A stretch of DNA of 64,000 bases from positions 310,001 to 374,000 of the forward strand of contig NZ_JAAWWP010000001.1 in the NCBI RefSeq assembly GCF_012273655.1, read 5' to 3'. Source of the stretch: Streptomyces physcomitrii (GTDB lineage Bacteria > Actinomycetota > Actinomycetes > Streptomycetales > Streptomycetaceae). The position numbers and the translations under genes were made by a program. Each line of letters opens with the position of its first letter. Position 1 is the first letter of the stretch. The notes under the pieces were generated by a model. The model saw only the letters and a list, made by a program, of their open reading frames with translations, made no database searches and was not told where the DNA came from. This document shows, in pieces, positions 41,660-50,808 of the stretch.

Positions 41660-41753
41660 CCGCGGGCTGTTCCGATCGCGGGTCGTTCTGACCGCGGGTC
41701 GTTCTGACTACGGGCCCTTCTGACTACGGGCCCTTCTGACCACGGGGCTGCTG
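41658..41753 (+). repeat. 16-bp minisatellite at the stop codon of the SpoIIE gene
   Basis: Six 16-bp units begin at 41658, 41674, 41690, 41706, 41722 and 41738. Units four and five are identical (GACTACGGGCCCTTCT). Each carries TCTGAC, so the gene's TGA is part of the repeat frame. The rest of the 330-bp gap to 41989 holds no supported gene. Confidence 0.9.
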
Positions 41754-41989
41754 CCTGCCCGGCTTCTTCCCTCGCCCGCCCGCGCCCCCGCCGCCCGTGC
41801 CCCCGCGCCCCGGGTTCGGCCGCCCGGGTGGCCTTCGCCGGGTGCGGCGCCGTGGCTCCCACTCGCCCCCGGGGCGCTCGCCTTCAGTGGGGGATCACGT
41901 CTGATCAGCTGCTGATTCCCCCGAACGGGAGCAGTCCCGCACCAGCTCTCCGGCCCCCGGGCCGGCGGGCGAGCCCCGGAGGTCCACAG

Positions 41990-44470
41990 ATGTCGCACGA
42001 AGGCGCCGGCCGGCGCTCGGTGATGCGTTCGGTCGCGTTTCTGACGACGGGTGTCCTCGCGGTGCCCGCCCTCGCCGCCTGCAGTTCCGAGGAGAAGGAG
42101 GCGCCGCCCACCGCGCGCCAGGACCTCGGCTCCGCCTCCCGGGCGAAGCTCGCCGACGGCGCCACCGCGCGCTGGGCGGTCGACGCCCTGCCCAAGACCC
42201 TCAACGCCTACCAGTCCGACGCCGACGAGGCGACCTCCCGGGTGGCCGGGGCCGTACTGCCCTCGATGTTCCGCCTCGACGCGCAGGGGCGGCCCGCCCG
42301 GGACGCCGACTTCCTGGAGTCCGCCAAGGTCGTCGAGACCGACCCCCAGGTCGTCCTCTACAAGCTCGACCAGCGGGCGGTGTGGAGCGACGGCCGGGAG
42401 ATCGGCGCCGCCGACTTCGTGGCCCAGTGGCACGCCCTCTCCGGGAAGAACAGCGCGTACTGGACCGCGCGCAACGCGGGCTACAACCGCATCGCCAAGA
42501 TCGAGCGCGGCGACAACGACCTCCAGGTCCGGGTCACCTTCAAGAAGAAGTACGCGGACTGGCGCTCGCTCTTCTCGCCGCTCTACCCGAAGCAGGTGAT
42601 GGGCAGCCCGGACGCCTTCAACGAGGACGCCCGCAAGGCCCTGAAGATCACCGCGGGCCCCTTCGCCCCCGAGCAGCGCAAGAAGGGCGCCAAGGCCTCC
42701 GAGGACCGGCTGACGCTGGTGCGCAACCCGCGCTGGTGGGGCGAGCGCGCCAAGCTCGACAAGCTGGTGCTGCGCGCGGTCCCGGCCGCTCGGCGCCTCG
42801 ACGCCCTGCGCAAGGGCGAGATCGACATCGCCGCCCTCGAACCCGGCGACGCCCGGCGGATCTCCGGCGCCGCCGAGGGCCAGGCCGCCGGTGGCGCCCC
42901 CGCGGCGGGCCCCGGCGCGGCCCGCGGACCGGCCCAGGCGCTGCGCTCCTGGGCGGTGGTCCACGGCTCCGACGAACAGGCCGCGGACAAGGAGAAGGAG
43001 GTCCGGGCGAAGGCCGAACGCGCCCGGCAGGCCTTCGCCGAGGAGCAGCAGGGCCTCGGCCGCTACGAGATCCGCAAGTCCCTGGAACCCGCCTTCACCC
43101 AGCTCGCCCTGAACGGCGCCTCAGGACCGCTCACCGACGACCGGGTGCGCCGGGCCGTCGCCCGCGCGATCGACCGGGGGCGGATCGCCCGCTCGGTGCT
43201 CGGCCCGCTCGGACTGCCCGCGAAGCCGGTGGGCAGCCACCTCGCGCTCGCCGGTCAGCTCGGCTACGCGGACGGCAGCGGTGCCCTCGGCGCCCAGGAC
43301 ACCGACGAGGCGCAGGCACTGCTCGCCGACGCCGGATGGGTGCCCGGCGGGCCGCTGCGCAAGGGCGGCAAGAAGGACGAGGAGACCGACGCCCGCGCGG
43401 ACACCGGGACCGAGAAGGGCACGAAGGACACGAAGAAGAGCGAGGCCGAGGCCCCCGGCTCGGACGGCGGGGACGAGGGGAAGAAGACCGCGAGGCCCAG
43501 CGGTGAGGCGGGCGCCCCGGACGACGGCAAGGCCGCCCAGGACAAGCCGCACTCCCAGCCCGGCGGTGCACCCGGCGCCTACGCCCCCAAGGGCACCGCG
43601 GCCCCCGGCGGCTCGACGGCCGGGCTGCTCGCCAAGGACGGCAAGGCGCTCACCCTCCGCTTCGTCCTGCCCTCCGGGCCCGGCTCCCGGTCGCTGCGCG
43701 AGGTCGGGGCGGACATCTCGAAGATGCTCGGCCGGATCGGCATCCGTACCCAGCTGGTGAAGGTCGCCGACGAGGACTACTTCAAGGACCACATCGCCGC
43801 CGGTGAGTACGACATGGCGCTCTACTCCTGGCCCGCCACCGCCTTCCCGGCCACCGACGCCCGGCCGATCTACGCGAAGCCGGTCCCGGCGGCCGACGGC
43901 TCGCTCAATGTCGAGCAGAACTACACCCGGGTCGGCACCGACTACATCGACCAGCTCTTCGACAAGGCGACCACCGAGCTGGACTCCGGCGACGTGGCGG
44001 GCCTGATGCGCAAGGCCGACGCCCGCATCTGGGCCGCCGCCGGATCGCTCCCGCTCTACCAGCGCCCCCAGCTCGTCGCGGTGCGCAAGGACCTCGCGAA
44101 CGTCGGCGCCTACGGCTTCGAGTCCCCGCGGTACGAGGACATCGGCTTCCTGAAGTCCGCGGGTCACGGCGGTCCGGCCGCCCACCGGGGTACGCCGGGC
44201 GCCGGTGAGCCGGGGAAGGACCAGGACCGCGCGAAGGAGGACGAGAGCGCCGGGTCCGGCAAGGAGAAGGCCGCCGACAAGGAGAAGGCCACCGGCGGCG
44301 AGAAGGACTCCGGCCGGGAGTCGGGGAAGCCCTCCGCCGAGCCCTCCGCCGAGGAGAAGGGCGGCACGGGGCCGGACAAGAAGTCGGGGAAGCCCTCCGC
44401 CGAGGAGTCCCCCAAGGCCTCGGACAAGGAGTCCGGCGCGGCCGACGGCCGGGAGTCGGACAAGGAGTGA
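41990..44470 (+). CDS. solute-binding lipoprotein of peptide ABC importers, with disordered insert
   Basis: The 826-aa product begins with a signal ending in a lipobox (LAVPALAAC, Cys about residue 35), so it is a membrane-anchored lipoprotein. The binding fold is solute-binding family 5 (DppA/OppA): DALPKTLNAYQSDADEATSR, AVWSDGREIGAADFVAQW and YDMALYSWPATAFP. It is longer than the usual ~550 aa because of a charged Gly/Lys/Glu insert (about 458-545) and a ~100-residue acidic/basic tail. ATG 41990 follows a GGAGG site. No permease is adjacent, so it may be an orphan receptor serving another importer, or have a regulatory role. Confidence 0.88.
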   Translation: MSHEGAGRRSVMRSVAFLTTGVLAVPALAACSSEEKEAPPTARQDLGSASRAKLADGATARWAVDALPKTLNAYQSDADEATSRVAGAVLPSMFRLDAQGRPARDADFLESAKVVETDPQVVLYKLDQRAVWSDGREIGAADFVAQWHALSGKNSAYWTARNAGYNRIAKIERGDNDLQVRVTFKKKYADWRSLFSPLYPKQVMGSPDAFNEDARKALKITAGPFAPEQRKKGAKASEDRLTLVRNPRWWGERAKLDKLVLRAVPAARRLDALRKGEIDIAALEPGDARRISGAAEGQAAGGAPAAGPGAARGPAQALRSWAVVHGSDEQAADKEKEVRAKAERARQAFAEEQQGLGRYEIRKSLEPAFTQLALNGASGPLTDDRVRRAVARAIDRGRIARSVLGPLGLPAKPVGSHLALAGQLGYADGSGALGAQDTDEAQALLADAGWVPGGPLRKGGKKDEETDARADTGTEKGTKDTKKSEAEAPGSDGGDEGKKTARPSGEAGAPDDGKAAQDKPHSQPGGAPGAYAPKGTAAPGGSTAGLLAKDGKALTLRFVLPSGPGSRSLREVGADISKMLGRIGIRTQLVKVADEDYFKDHIAAGEYDMALYSWPATAFPATDARPIYAKPVPAADGSLNVEQNYTRVGTDYIDQLFDKATTELDSGDVAGLMRKADARIWAAAGSLPLYQRPQLVAVRKDLANVGAYGFESPRYEDIGFLKSAGHGGPAAHRGTPGAGEPGKDQDRAKEDESAGSGKEKAADKEKATGGEKDSGRESGKPSAEPSAEEKGGTGPDKKSGKPSAEESPKASDKESGAADGRESDKE

Positions 44471-44539
44471 AGGTTTGGCGCCCTGATGGGGAACTTGTGG
44501 CGAGGGCGGGCGGGGGCCTTGCCGCCGGGCGGCCCGGGC

Positions 44540-44559
44540 GGGCAGTCTCCTGACTGCCC
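44540..44559 (+). terminator. small hairpin after the lipoprotein gene
   Basis: GGGCAGTC-TCCT-GACTGCCC forms a perfect 8-bp stem with a 4-nt loop, 70 bp after the stop. It is a possible terminator without a T-run. The rest of 44471-44891 (421 bp) is C-rich and shows no gene; TACGAT (44794-44799) could be a -10 element for typA, without a clear -35. Confidence 0.5.
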
Positions 44560-44891
44560 CGTGATCCCCGGGCCCGCCGACCCCCTCGGGCCCTGCCGAC
44601 CCGGCCTCTTGTCCCTGCGCAGCGACCCCGTGCACCGCCCCCGACCCCGTCCCCGAGACCCCGACATCCCGGCGCCTCCCCGGCGCCCTGCACCGCCCCG
44701 CGGCGGTGCCCGAGAGCACCGTCCCCCCGGCGCCCCGACCGGTCCGCCGGGGGCTCCGCCTGCCCCGCGGAGGCCGGTGCCCGCAGCGCCCCGTACGATG
44801 GGGTGAGGCCGTGGCGTGTCCAGCCCGGCAGGGCCGCGTACGGATCTGTACGCGCAGCCGTCCACTCATCCCGGGAGAAGCGCCGCACGTT

Positions 44892-46808
44892 ATGGCTGCA
44901 ACTGTTGAGCGTCACGACATCCGCAATGTCGCCATCGTCGCCCATGTCGACCATGGCAAGACCACCCTCGTCGACGCCATGCTGAAGCAGGCCGGCGCCT
45001 TCGCGGCCCACCAGCTCGAGTCGGTCGACGACCGGGTCATGGACTCGAACGACCTGGAGCGTGAGAAGGGCATCACGATCCTCGCCAAGAACACGGCGGT
45101 GAAGTACCACCCCAAGGCGGGCGGCGACCCGATCACCATCAACATCATCGACACCCCCGGCCACGCCGACTTCGGCGGTGAGGTCGAGCGCGGCCTGTCG
45201 ATGGTGGACGCCGTGGTCCTCCTGGTCGACGCCTCCGAGGGCCCGCTGCCGCAGACCCGCTTCGTGCTGCGCAAGGCGCTCCAGGCCCGGCTGCCCGTCA
45301 TCCTGTGCATCAACAAGACGGACCGCCCGGACTCGCGTATCGACGAGGTCGTCAACGAGGCCTACGACCTCTTCCTCGACCTGGACGCCGACGAGGACCA
45401 GATCGAGTTCCCGATCGTCTACGCCTGCGCGCGCGACGGCGTCGCCTCGCTGACCAAGCCGGAGGACGGCACCGTCCCGGCCGACAGCGACAGCCTGGAA
45501 CCTTTCTTCACCACGCTCCTGGAGAGCGTCCCGGCTCCCTCCTACGAGGAGGGCGCCCCGCTCCAGGCGCATGTGACCAACCTGGACGCGGACAACTTCC
45601 TCGGCCGTATCGCGCTGCTCCGCGTCGAGCAGGGCGAGCTGCGCAAGGGCCAGACCGTCGCCTGGATCAAGCGGGACGGCACCATCGCCAACGTCCGCAT
45701 CAGCGAGCTGATGATGACCGAGGCGCTCACCCGCAAGCCCGCGGAGATGGCGGGCCCCGGTGACATCTGCGCGGTCGCCGGTATCCCGGACATCATGATC
45801 GGCGAGACCCTCGCCGACCCCGAGAACCCGGTCGCGCTGCCGCTGATCACGGTCGACGAGCCCGCGATCTCCATGGTCATCGGCACCAACACCTCGCCGC
45901 TGGTCGGCCGCGGCGGCACCGGAAAGGGCGCGGACGCCAAGTCCGCCGTCAAGGACCGCAAGGTCACCGCCCGCCAGGTGAAGGACCGCCTCGACCGCGA
46001 GCTGGTCGGCAATGTCTCGCTGCGGGTCCTGGACACCGAGCGCCCCGACGCCTGGGAGGTGCAGGGCCGCGGTGAGCTGGCGCTCGCCATCCTGGTGGAG
46101 ACCATGCGCCGGGAGGGCTTCGAGCTGACCATCGGCAAGCCGCAGGTGGTCACCAAGGAGATCGACGGCAAGGTGCACGAGCCGGTCGAGCGCATGACGA
46201 TCGACGTGCCCGAGGAGCACATGGGCGCGGTCACGCAGCTGATGGGCGTCCGCAAGGGCCGGATGGACAACATGTCCAACCACGGCTCCGGCTGGGTGCG
46301 CATGGAGTTCGTGGTGCCCTCGCGCGGCCTGATCGGCTTCCGTACGGAGTTCCTCACCAGCACCCGCGGCACCGGCATCGGGCACTCGATCCACGAGGGG
46401 CACGAGCCGTGGTTCGGCACCCTGACGACCCGGAACAACGGCTCGCTGGTGGCGGACCGTTCGGGCGCGGTGACCGCCTTCGCGATGACCAACCTGCAGG
46501 AGCGCGGGGTGCTCTTCACCGAGCCCGGCACCGAGGTCTACGAGGGCATGATCGTCGGCGAGAACTCCCGCTCGGACGACATGGACGTGAACATCACCAA
46601 GGAGAAGAAGCTCACCAACATGCGCTCCTCCACGGCCGATGTCGCGGAGTCGATCGTGCCGCCGCGCAAGCTCTCCCTGGAGCAGTCCCTGGAGTTCTGC
46701 CGCGACGACGAGTGCGTCGAGGTCACCCCGGAGGCCGTCCGCATCCGCAAGGTGAACCTGGACGCCCGCGAGCGCGCCCGCGCCGCCTCCCGCGCCAAGC
46801 ACGGCTGA
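44892..46808 (+). CDS. typA: ribosome-associated GTPase TypA/BipA
   Basis: The 638-aa protein is a full-length BipA. It has the GTPase motifs AHVDHGKTTLVDAML (G1), LEREKGITILAKNT (G2), INIIDTPGHADFGGEVERGL (G3) and LCINKTDRPDSR (G4: NKxD). The characteristic BipA parts follow: RVEQGELRKGQTVAWI (beta-barrel), LALAILVETMRREGFEL and MEFVVPSRGLIGFRTEFLT, plus a C-terminal VEVTPEAVRIRK tail. It binds the ribosome and supports 50S assembly and translation under stress. ATG 44892 fits the conserved start; a GGGAGAAG ribosome site lies somewhat far upstream. A strong terminator follows, so the gene is single. Confidence 0.98.
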   Translation: MAATVERHDIRNVAIVAHVDHGKTTLVDAMLKQAGAFAAHQLESVDDRVMDSNDLEREKGITILAKNTAVKYHPKAGGDPITINIIDTPGHADFGGEVERGLSMVDAVVLLVDASEGPLPQTRFVLRKALQARLPVILCINKTDRPDSRIDEVVNEAYDLFLDLDADEDQIEFPIVYACARDGVASLTKPEDGTVPADSDSLEPFFTTLLESVPAPSYEEGAPLQAHVTNLDADNFLGRIALLRVEQGELRKGQTVAWIKRDGTIANVRISELMMTEALTRKPAEMAGPGDICAVAGIPDIMIGETLADPENPVALPLITVDEPAISMVIGTNTSPLVGRGGTGKGADAKSAVKDRKVTARQVKDRLDRELVGNVSLRVLDTERPDAWEVQGRGELALAILVETMRREGFELTIGKPQVVTKEIDGKVHEPVERMTIDVPEEHMGAVTQLMGVRKGRMDNMSNHGSGWVRMEFVVPSRGLIGFRTEFLTSTRGTGIGHSIHEGHEPWFGTLTTRNNGSLVADRSGAVTAFAMTNLQERGVLFTEPGTEVYEGMIVGENSRSDDMDVNITKEKKLTNMRSSTADVAESIVPPRKLSLEQSLEFCRDDECVEVTPEAVRIRKVNLDARERARAASRAKHG

Positions 46809-46871
46809 GGCGCCGCAGGCGGCCTCTGGGCGGCTCTCAACTGCCCCTGGCCGCCCGCCACTTGAGCCTCA

Positions 46872-46924
46872 GGACCGGGCCCGTATCCCCTGCCGCACGG
46901 GGGATACGGGCCCGGTCCGGTTTT
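46872..46924 (+). terminator. strong rho-independent terminator after typA
   Basis: A perfect 19-bp stem (GGACCGGGCCCGTATCCCC with its complement at 46900-46918), a 9-nt loop and TTTT at 46921-46924 make this the clearest terminator in the window. Confidence 0.92.
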
Positions 46925-47162
46925 CCCAAAGTTTTGCCGGATACTTTTCGGGATCGTGACGCACCGCTGTAACAAGCTGCTGTCAGGATGCTGTTCTACG
47001 CGCGGAGCTCATTGGATACCCTCCAGGGGCGAGCCCACGATGTGCGGGTGCCGAGCGCACGCGTGCACGGTCTTCGGCGCGGCCCCGGACGAGCGGTCCG
47101 GCGGGCCCCGGAGGGGGCGTCATGCCGGGGCGCCCGGCGCAAGCGAATTCTCTGGTCCAAGG

Positions 47163-47231
47163 GTCCGTTATGCGGACGTTGTTGACCGATAGATAGGTAA
47201 CAAGTCCGTTTCGCGAGCATCTATCTAGGAT
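47163..47231 (+). promoter_or_regulatory. A/T-rich inverted repeats upstream of peptide ABC importer
   Basis: GTCCG-TTATG-CGGAC (47163-47177) is followed by TTGACC, then inverted heptamers TAGATAG (47190-47196) and CTATCTA (47221-47227) running into TAGGAT (about 47226-47231, -10-like). The GC content drops clearly here. This is the probable promoter/operator of the importer operon, 560 bp before the first gene. Apart from a short ORF (47478-47606), the 46925-47787 gap has nothing else I can support. Confidence 0.5.
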
Positions 47232-47477
47232 CGCTTTGTCCGGATTTCGGAAGAAGTGAGGGAGAGGTGTGATCGAATCGAGACCAAAAGACGGTGGTCG
47301 GGCAGAACCCCATGGCTGATAGTTGTCCGCGTAGAGCTCGGGTCAATGGGTTTACGCGCTGTGGGGAGCGCGGGCTCACGAGCACACTGGGGCACACGGA
47401 CTTGGCCGTCAGGGGTGGCGGTGAATCCTCCTGTGCCCTCCTTCGTAGTGGACGAGTGGACTCATGAGGAGGACCCC

Positions 47478-47606
47478 ATGCGCGGTGCCACACGCACCAG
47501 ATGGGTCGCGTCACCCCAGATGCACGCCATCCGGGCCCACGGGCCCAGCGCTGCGGCCGGTGAACTGAGGAGCGGTGTCTCCGGCCGGACCGGCATCCCC
47601 CTGTAG
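47478..47606 (+). CDS. short ORF with strong ribosome site; leader peptide or relic of a binding-protein gene
   Basis: Forty-two codons start at ATG 47478 with a near-perfect GAGGAGG ribosome site 5 nt before it and end with tandem TAG stops. The first residues (MRGATRTRW) recall, from memory, the start of Streptomyces peptide-binding lipoproteins (MRGAT...KW...), but no hydrophobic core or lipobox follows. It is either a leader peptide controlling the operon 180 bp downstream or the remnant of a deleted lipoprotein gene. Confidence 0.4.
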   Translation: MRGATRTRWVASPQMHAIRAHGPSAAAGELRSGVSGRTGIPL

Positions 47607-47787
47607 TAGCCCAGACCTGCATGCCGGGCCGGAAGCCCGCACTCGTGCTCTCCGGCCGCCCGGCGCCGTACTCCCGTACCCAGGCGGTGTTCGTGGAGAC
47701 CGTGCGACGGCCAGCTGTCAGGCGAAGTCCCCGTCCGGGGGCGCCGCTTCGGCTGTCGGCCACCGATACCTGTGAAATGGACGAATC

Positions 47788-48813
47788 ATGACGAGTCCAA
47801 TCGAGATCAAGGGCACCGAGACCCCTGTCTTGGACAAGGCCCCCGATCCGAAGGCCGCTCCGGAGGAGAAGAAGCTGGAAGGGCGCTCGCCCGGCCAGCT
47901 GATGTGGCGCCGCTTCAAGCGGGACAAGGCCGGCGTCATATCGGCCTGCATAGTCGTCTTCTTCTTCGTGGTCGCCGCGGCCGCTCCCTTGATCGCGAAG
48001 GTGTACGGCAAGAACCCGTACACCCTCTACGCGCAGGACGACCCGACGCTCTTCGACGAGTTCAACTTCCCTGCCGGGGCCAACGGCGGTATCTCCGGGG
48101 ACTTCTGGTTCGGCATCGAGCCCAAGCTCGGCCGCGACGTCTTCACCCAGCTCATCTACGGCATGCGGACCTCGCTGTACACGGCCCTGCTCGCCACCCT
48201 GCTCATGGTGCTCACCGGTGTCCTCATCGGCATCGTCGGCGGCTACATGGGCGGCAAGGTCGACTACTGGCTCGGCCGGATCACCGACTTCCTGCTCGCC
48301 TTCCCGAGCCAGCTCTTCTTCGTGGCCTCGATGCCGGTCATCACGACCATCTTCGTCGCCCCGGACGAGGCCACCCCGACCTACGTCAAGGCCTGCGCCA
48401 TCATGGGCGTGCTCTGGTTCCTCGGCTGGATGGGCCTCGCCCGGCTGATCCGCGCCGTGACCCTCTCCCTGCGTGAGCGGGAGTTCGTCGAGGCGGCGAA
48501 GGTCGCGGGCGCCTCCCCCTGGCGGATCATCCGCAAGGAACTGCTGCCCAACCTGGTCACGCCGATCCTGGTCCAGGGCACCTACATGCTTCCCAGCACC
48601 ATCCTCTCGGTCGCCTTCCTCTCGTTCGTGGGCGTCGGCTACGACGCGACCACCCCGGACTGGGGGCGCATGTTCGCCACCGGCTCCGACATCTACGAGC
48701 AGGACCCGACCTTCATGCTCTTCCCGGGTGTCGCCATGGTCGTCTTCGTCGTGGCGTTCAACCTCCTCGGTGACTCCGTACGGGATGCCTTCGATCCCAA
48801 GACGGGGCGCTGA
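47788..48813 (+). CDS. peptide ABC transporter permease (DppC/OppC type)
   Basis: The 341-aa membrane protein has a cytoplasmic N-terminus with SPGQLMWRRFKRDKAGVISA, then six transmembrane helices. The permease EAA loop reads EFVEAAKVAGASPWRIIRKE, followed by LLPNLVTPILVQGTYMLPST. A ~60-residue external loop follows helix 1, typical of DppC/OppC. It pairs with the DppB-type permease at 50809 to form the channel for di-/oligopeptides or nickel. It starts the operon permease C - binding protein - permease B - ATPase D - ATPase F. The ATG 47788 start is clear from conservation. Confidence 0.95.
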   Translation: MTSPIEIKGTETPVLDKAPDPKAAPEEKKLEGRSPGQLMWRRFKRDKAGVISACIVVFFFVVAAAAPLIAKVYGKNPYTLYAQDDPTLFDEFNFPAGANGGISGDFWFGIEPKLGRDVFTQLIYGMRTSLYTALLATLLMVLTGVLIGIVGGYMGGKVDYWLGRITDFLLAFPSQLFFVASMPVITTIFVAPDEATPTYVKACAIMGVLWFLGWMGLARLIRAVTLSLREREFVEAAKVAGASPWRIIRKELLPNLVTPILVQGTYMLPSTILSVAFLSFVGVGYDATTPDWGRMFATGSDIYEQDPTFMLFPGVAMVVFVVAFNLLGDSVRDAFDPKTGR

Positions 48814-48913
48814 CCCCCACACGAGGGGGGCCGCTGCCACACCCGGGCGCCGGCTGACACCGGATGTGCCAGGCAGCACCCATCACTACTCACAGGCAGG
48901 TGGACTGAACTCC

Positions 48914-50707
48914 ATGAGCATCTTCCGATCACGCTCGGCTCAGGCCGCGGTCGTGGCGGTGACCGCGGGCGCCCTTGCGCTCACCGGTTGCGGCGGCGGC
49001 AGCGGCAAGTCCAAGGACAACAGCAAGCAGAAGAAGGACGCCGCGGCCCAGGCGGTCTCCGTCCAGCTCGGCGACGCGAAGGCGTCCACCGGGCCGGCCG
49101 AGCCGGTTCCCGGCGCGAAGCCCGGCGGCACCATGAAGGTGTACAACGCCACCGACTTCTCGCACCTCGACCCGGGCCAGATCTACGTCTCCGACGCGGG
49201 CATGCTCGGCAAGCTCCTCTTCCGTGGTCTGACCACGAACAAGGAGAACGAGAAGGGCAACCAGACCGTCGTCGGCGACCTCGCCACGGACTCCGGTACC
49301 ACCACGGACGGCGGCAAGACCTGGAAGTACACGCTCAAGGACGGCGTCAAGGACGAGAAGGGCCACGTCATCGACTCGGCCGACGTCCGCCACACCATCG
49401 AGCGGATGTACGACACGTACATCACCGACGGCCCGAGCTACATCCAGCAGTGGCTGTCCGGTTCGGGCACCAGCTACCGCAAGGCCTACGCGGGTCCCTC
49501 GAAGGGCAAGCACCTGCCCGACTCGGTCCTGGAGACCCCGGACAAGAAGACCGTCATCTTCAAGTTCAAGGAGGCCAAGCCGGACCTCCCGCAGGCGCTG
49601 GCGATGGTCGGCTACAACATCGTGCCCAAGGCCACGGACACGAAGAAGAAGTACGACAAGGCCCCGGTCGCGCTCGGTCCGTACAAGATCGCGGACTACA
49701 AGCCGGGCAAGAGCATGAAGCTCGTCAAGAACCCGAACTGGGACCCGAAGACCGACGCCATGCGCCACGCGTACGTCGACGGCTTCGACATCGAGTTCAA
49801 CCACAACGACGACGACCAGACCAAGACCATCCTCGCCGACCGCGGTGAGGCCAAGGACGCGGTCATGTTCACCGGTCAGGTCTCCACCACGCAGCTGCGC
49901 AAGGTCCTCGGCGACTCCGCGGCCATGAAGCGCACCATCCAGGGCTACGCCCCGTACGTGTGGCAGCTGAACTTCAACCTGGACCGGGTGAAGGACAAGA
50001 AGCTGCGTGACGCCATCTCCTACGCGATGCCCGCCGACGCGGTCTTCAAGGCCGACGGTGGCGCCTACGGCGGTGAGGTCGCGAACAACCTGCTCTCGCC
50101 GACCACCCCGGGCTACGACGACGCCTTCGACCCGTTCAACCGGAAGTCGAAGCCGAACGGCGACATCGCCAAGGCCAAGAAGCTCGTCGAAGAGGCCGGC
50201 GCCAAGGGCAAGAAGGTCGTCTTCGCGCACGGCAGCGAGCAGAACCGCCAGGAGCAGGCCGTCCTCATCGAGAACGCCCTGAAGAAGATCGGTCTGAGCC
50301 CGCAGAAGAAGCAGATCGACTCCGCGACCTTCTACGAGCAGGTCGGCAAGGTCAAGAACGACTACGACATCTACCTGACCGGCTGGGGCCAGGACTGGGC
50401 CTCCGCCAGCACGGTGATCCCGCCGGTGTACGACGGCACCCAGATCCAGGACGGTGCCTCGAACTACTCGCACATCAACGACAAGCACGTGAACGCGGAG
50501 ATCGTGCGGATCCAGAAGATCACCGACCCCAAGGACGCCGCCAAGGCGTGGGGTGAGCTGAACGAGTACATCATCACGAAGGTCAACCCGGCCTCCCCGG
50601 TGTACAACTCGAAGGTCTTCCAGATCGCCGGTTCCAACGTCGGTGGCCTGCGCTACTCGACCACCACCAGCTACACCGACGTCACCCGGGTGTACCTGAA
50701 GAAGTAA
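48914..50707 (+). CDS. peptide ABC transporter solute-binding lipoprotein (SBP family 5)
   Basis: The 597-aa lipoprotein has the lipobox ALALTGC (Cys about residue 26) followed by a Gly/Ser/Lys-rich tether. The SBP family 5 fold shows GGTMKVYNATDFSHLDPGQI, KYTLKDGVKDEKGHVIDSAD (binding-site strand), LGPYKIADYKPGKSMKLVKN and YDIYLTGWGQDWASASTVIP. It captures peptides outside the membrane and delivers them to the DppB/C permeases. Lys/Asp-rich codons are used more evenly than in neighbours, as in highly expressed genes. A strong hairpin follows its stop, which would give more lipoprotein than permease mRNA. Confidence 0.95.
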   Translation: MSIFRSRSAQAAVVAVTAGALALTGCGGGSGKSKDNSKQKKDAAAQAVSVQLGDAKASTGPAEPVPGAKPGGTMKVYNATDFSHLDPGQIYVSDAGMLGKLLFRGLTTNKENEKGNQTVVGDLATDSGTTTDGGKTWKYTLKDGVKDEKGHVIDSADVRHTIERMYDTYITDGPSYIQQWLSGSGTSYRKAYAGPSKGKHLPDSVLETPDKKTVIFKFKEAKPDLPQALAMVGYNIVPKATDTKKKYDKAPVALGPYKIADYKPGKSMKLVKNPNWDPKTDAMRHAYVDGFDIEFNHNDDDQTKTILADRGEAKDAVMFTGQVSTTQLRKVLGDSAAMKRTIQGYAPYVWQLNFNLDRVKDKKLRDAISYAMPADAVFKADGGAYGGEVANNLLSPTTPGYDDAFDPFNRKSKPNGDIAKAKKLVEEAGAKGKKVVFAHGSEQNRQEQAVLIENALKKIGLSPQKKQIDSATFYEQVGKVKNDYDIYLTGWGQDWASASTVIPPVYDGTQIQDGASNYSHINDKHVNAEIVRIQKITDPKDAAKAWGELNEYIITKVNPASPVYNSKVFQIAGSNVGGLRYSTTTSYTDVTRVYLKK

Positions 50708-50713
50708 GGACCG

Positions 50714-50757
50714 GGTCCCGGGGGCGTGTGCGCGGCGGAGCGCACGCCCCCGGGACC
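50714..50757 (+). terminator. intra-operon hairpin (attenuator) behind the lipoprotein gene
   Basis: The 15-bp perfect stem GGTCCCGGGGGCGTG / CACGCCCCCGGGACC encloses a 14-nt loop and lies 7 nt after the stop, within a 100-bp gap to the permease. Such hairpins protect upstream mRNA or cause partial termination. Confidence 0.8.
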
Positions 50758-50808
50758 GGACCTGCCACTCCCCTCGATCCGCCGCCGTCCTGAGAGCAGC
50801 GATCTGCC

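Noticed and set aside
47256..47477. Upstream extension of the 42-codon leader ORF
   Set aside because: The extension crosses the presumed transcribed leader with no start signal; the GAGGAGG site clearly marks ATG 47478.
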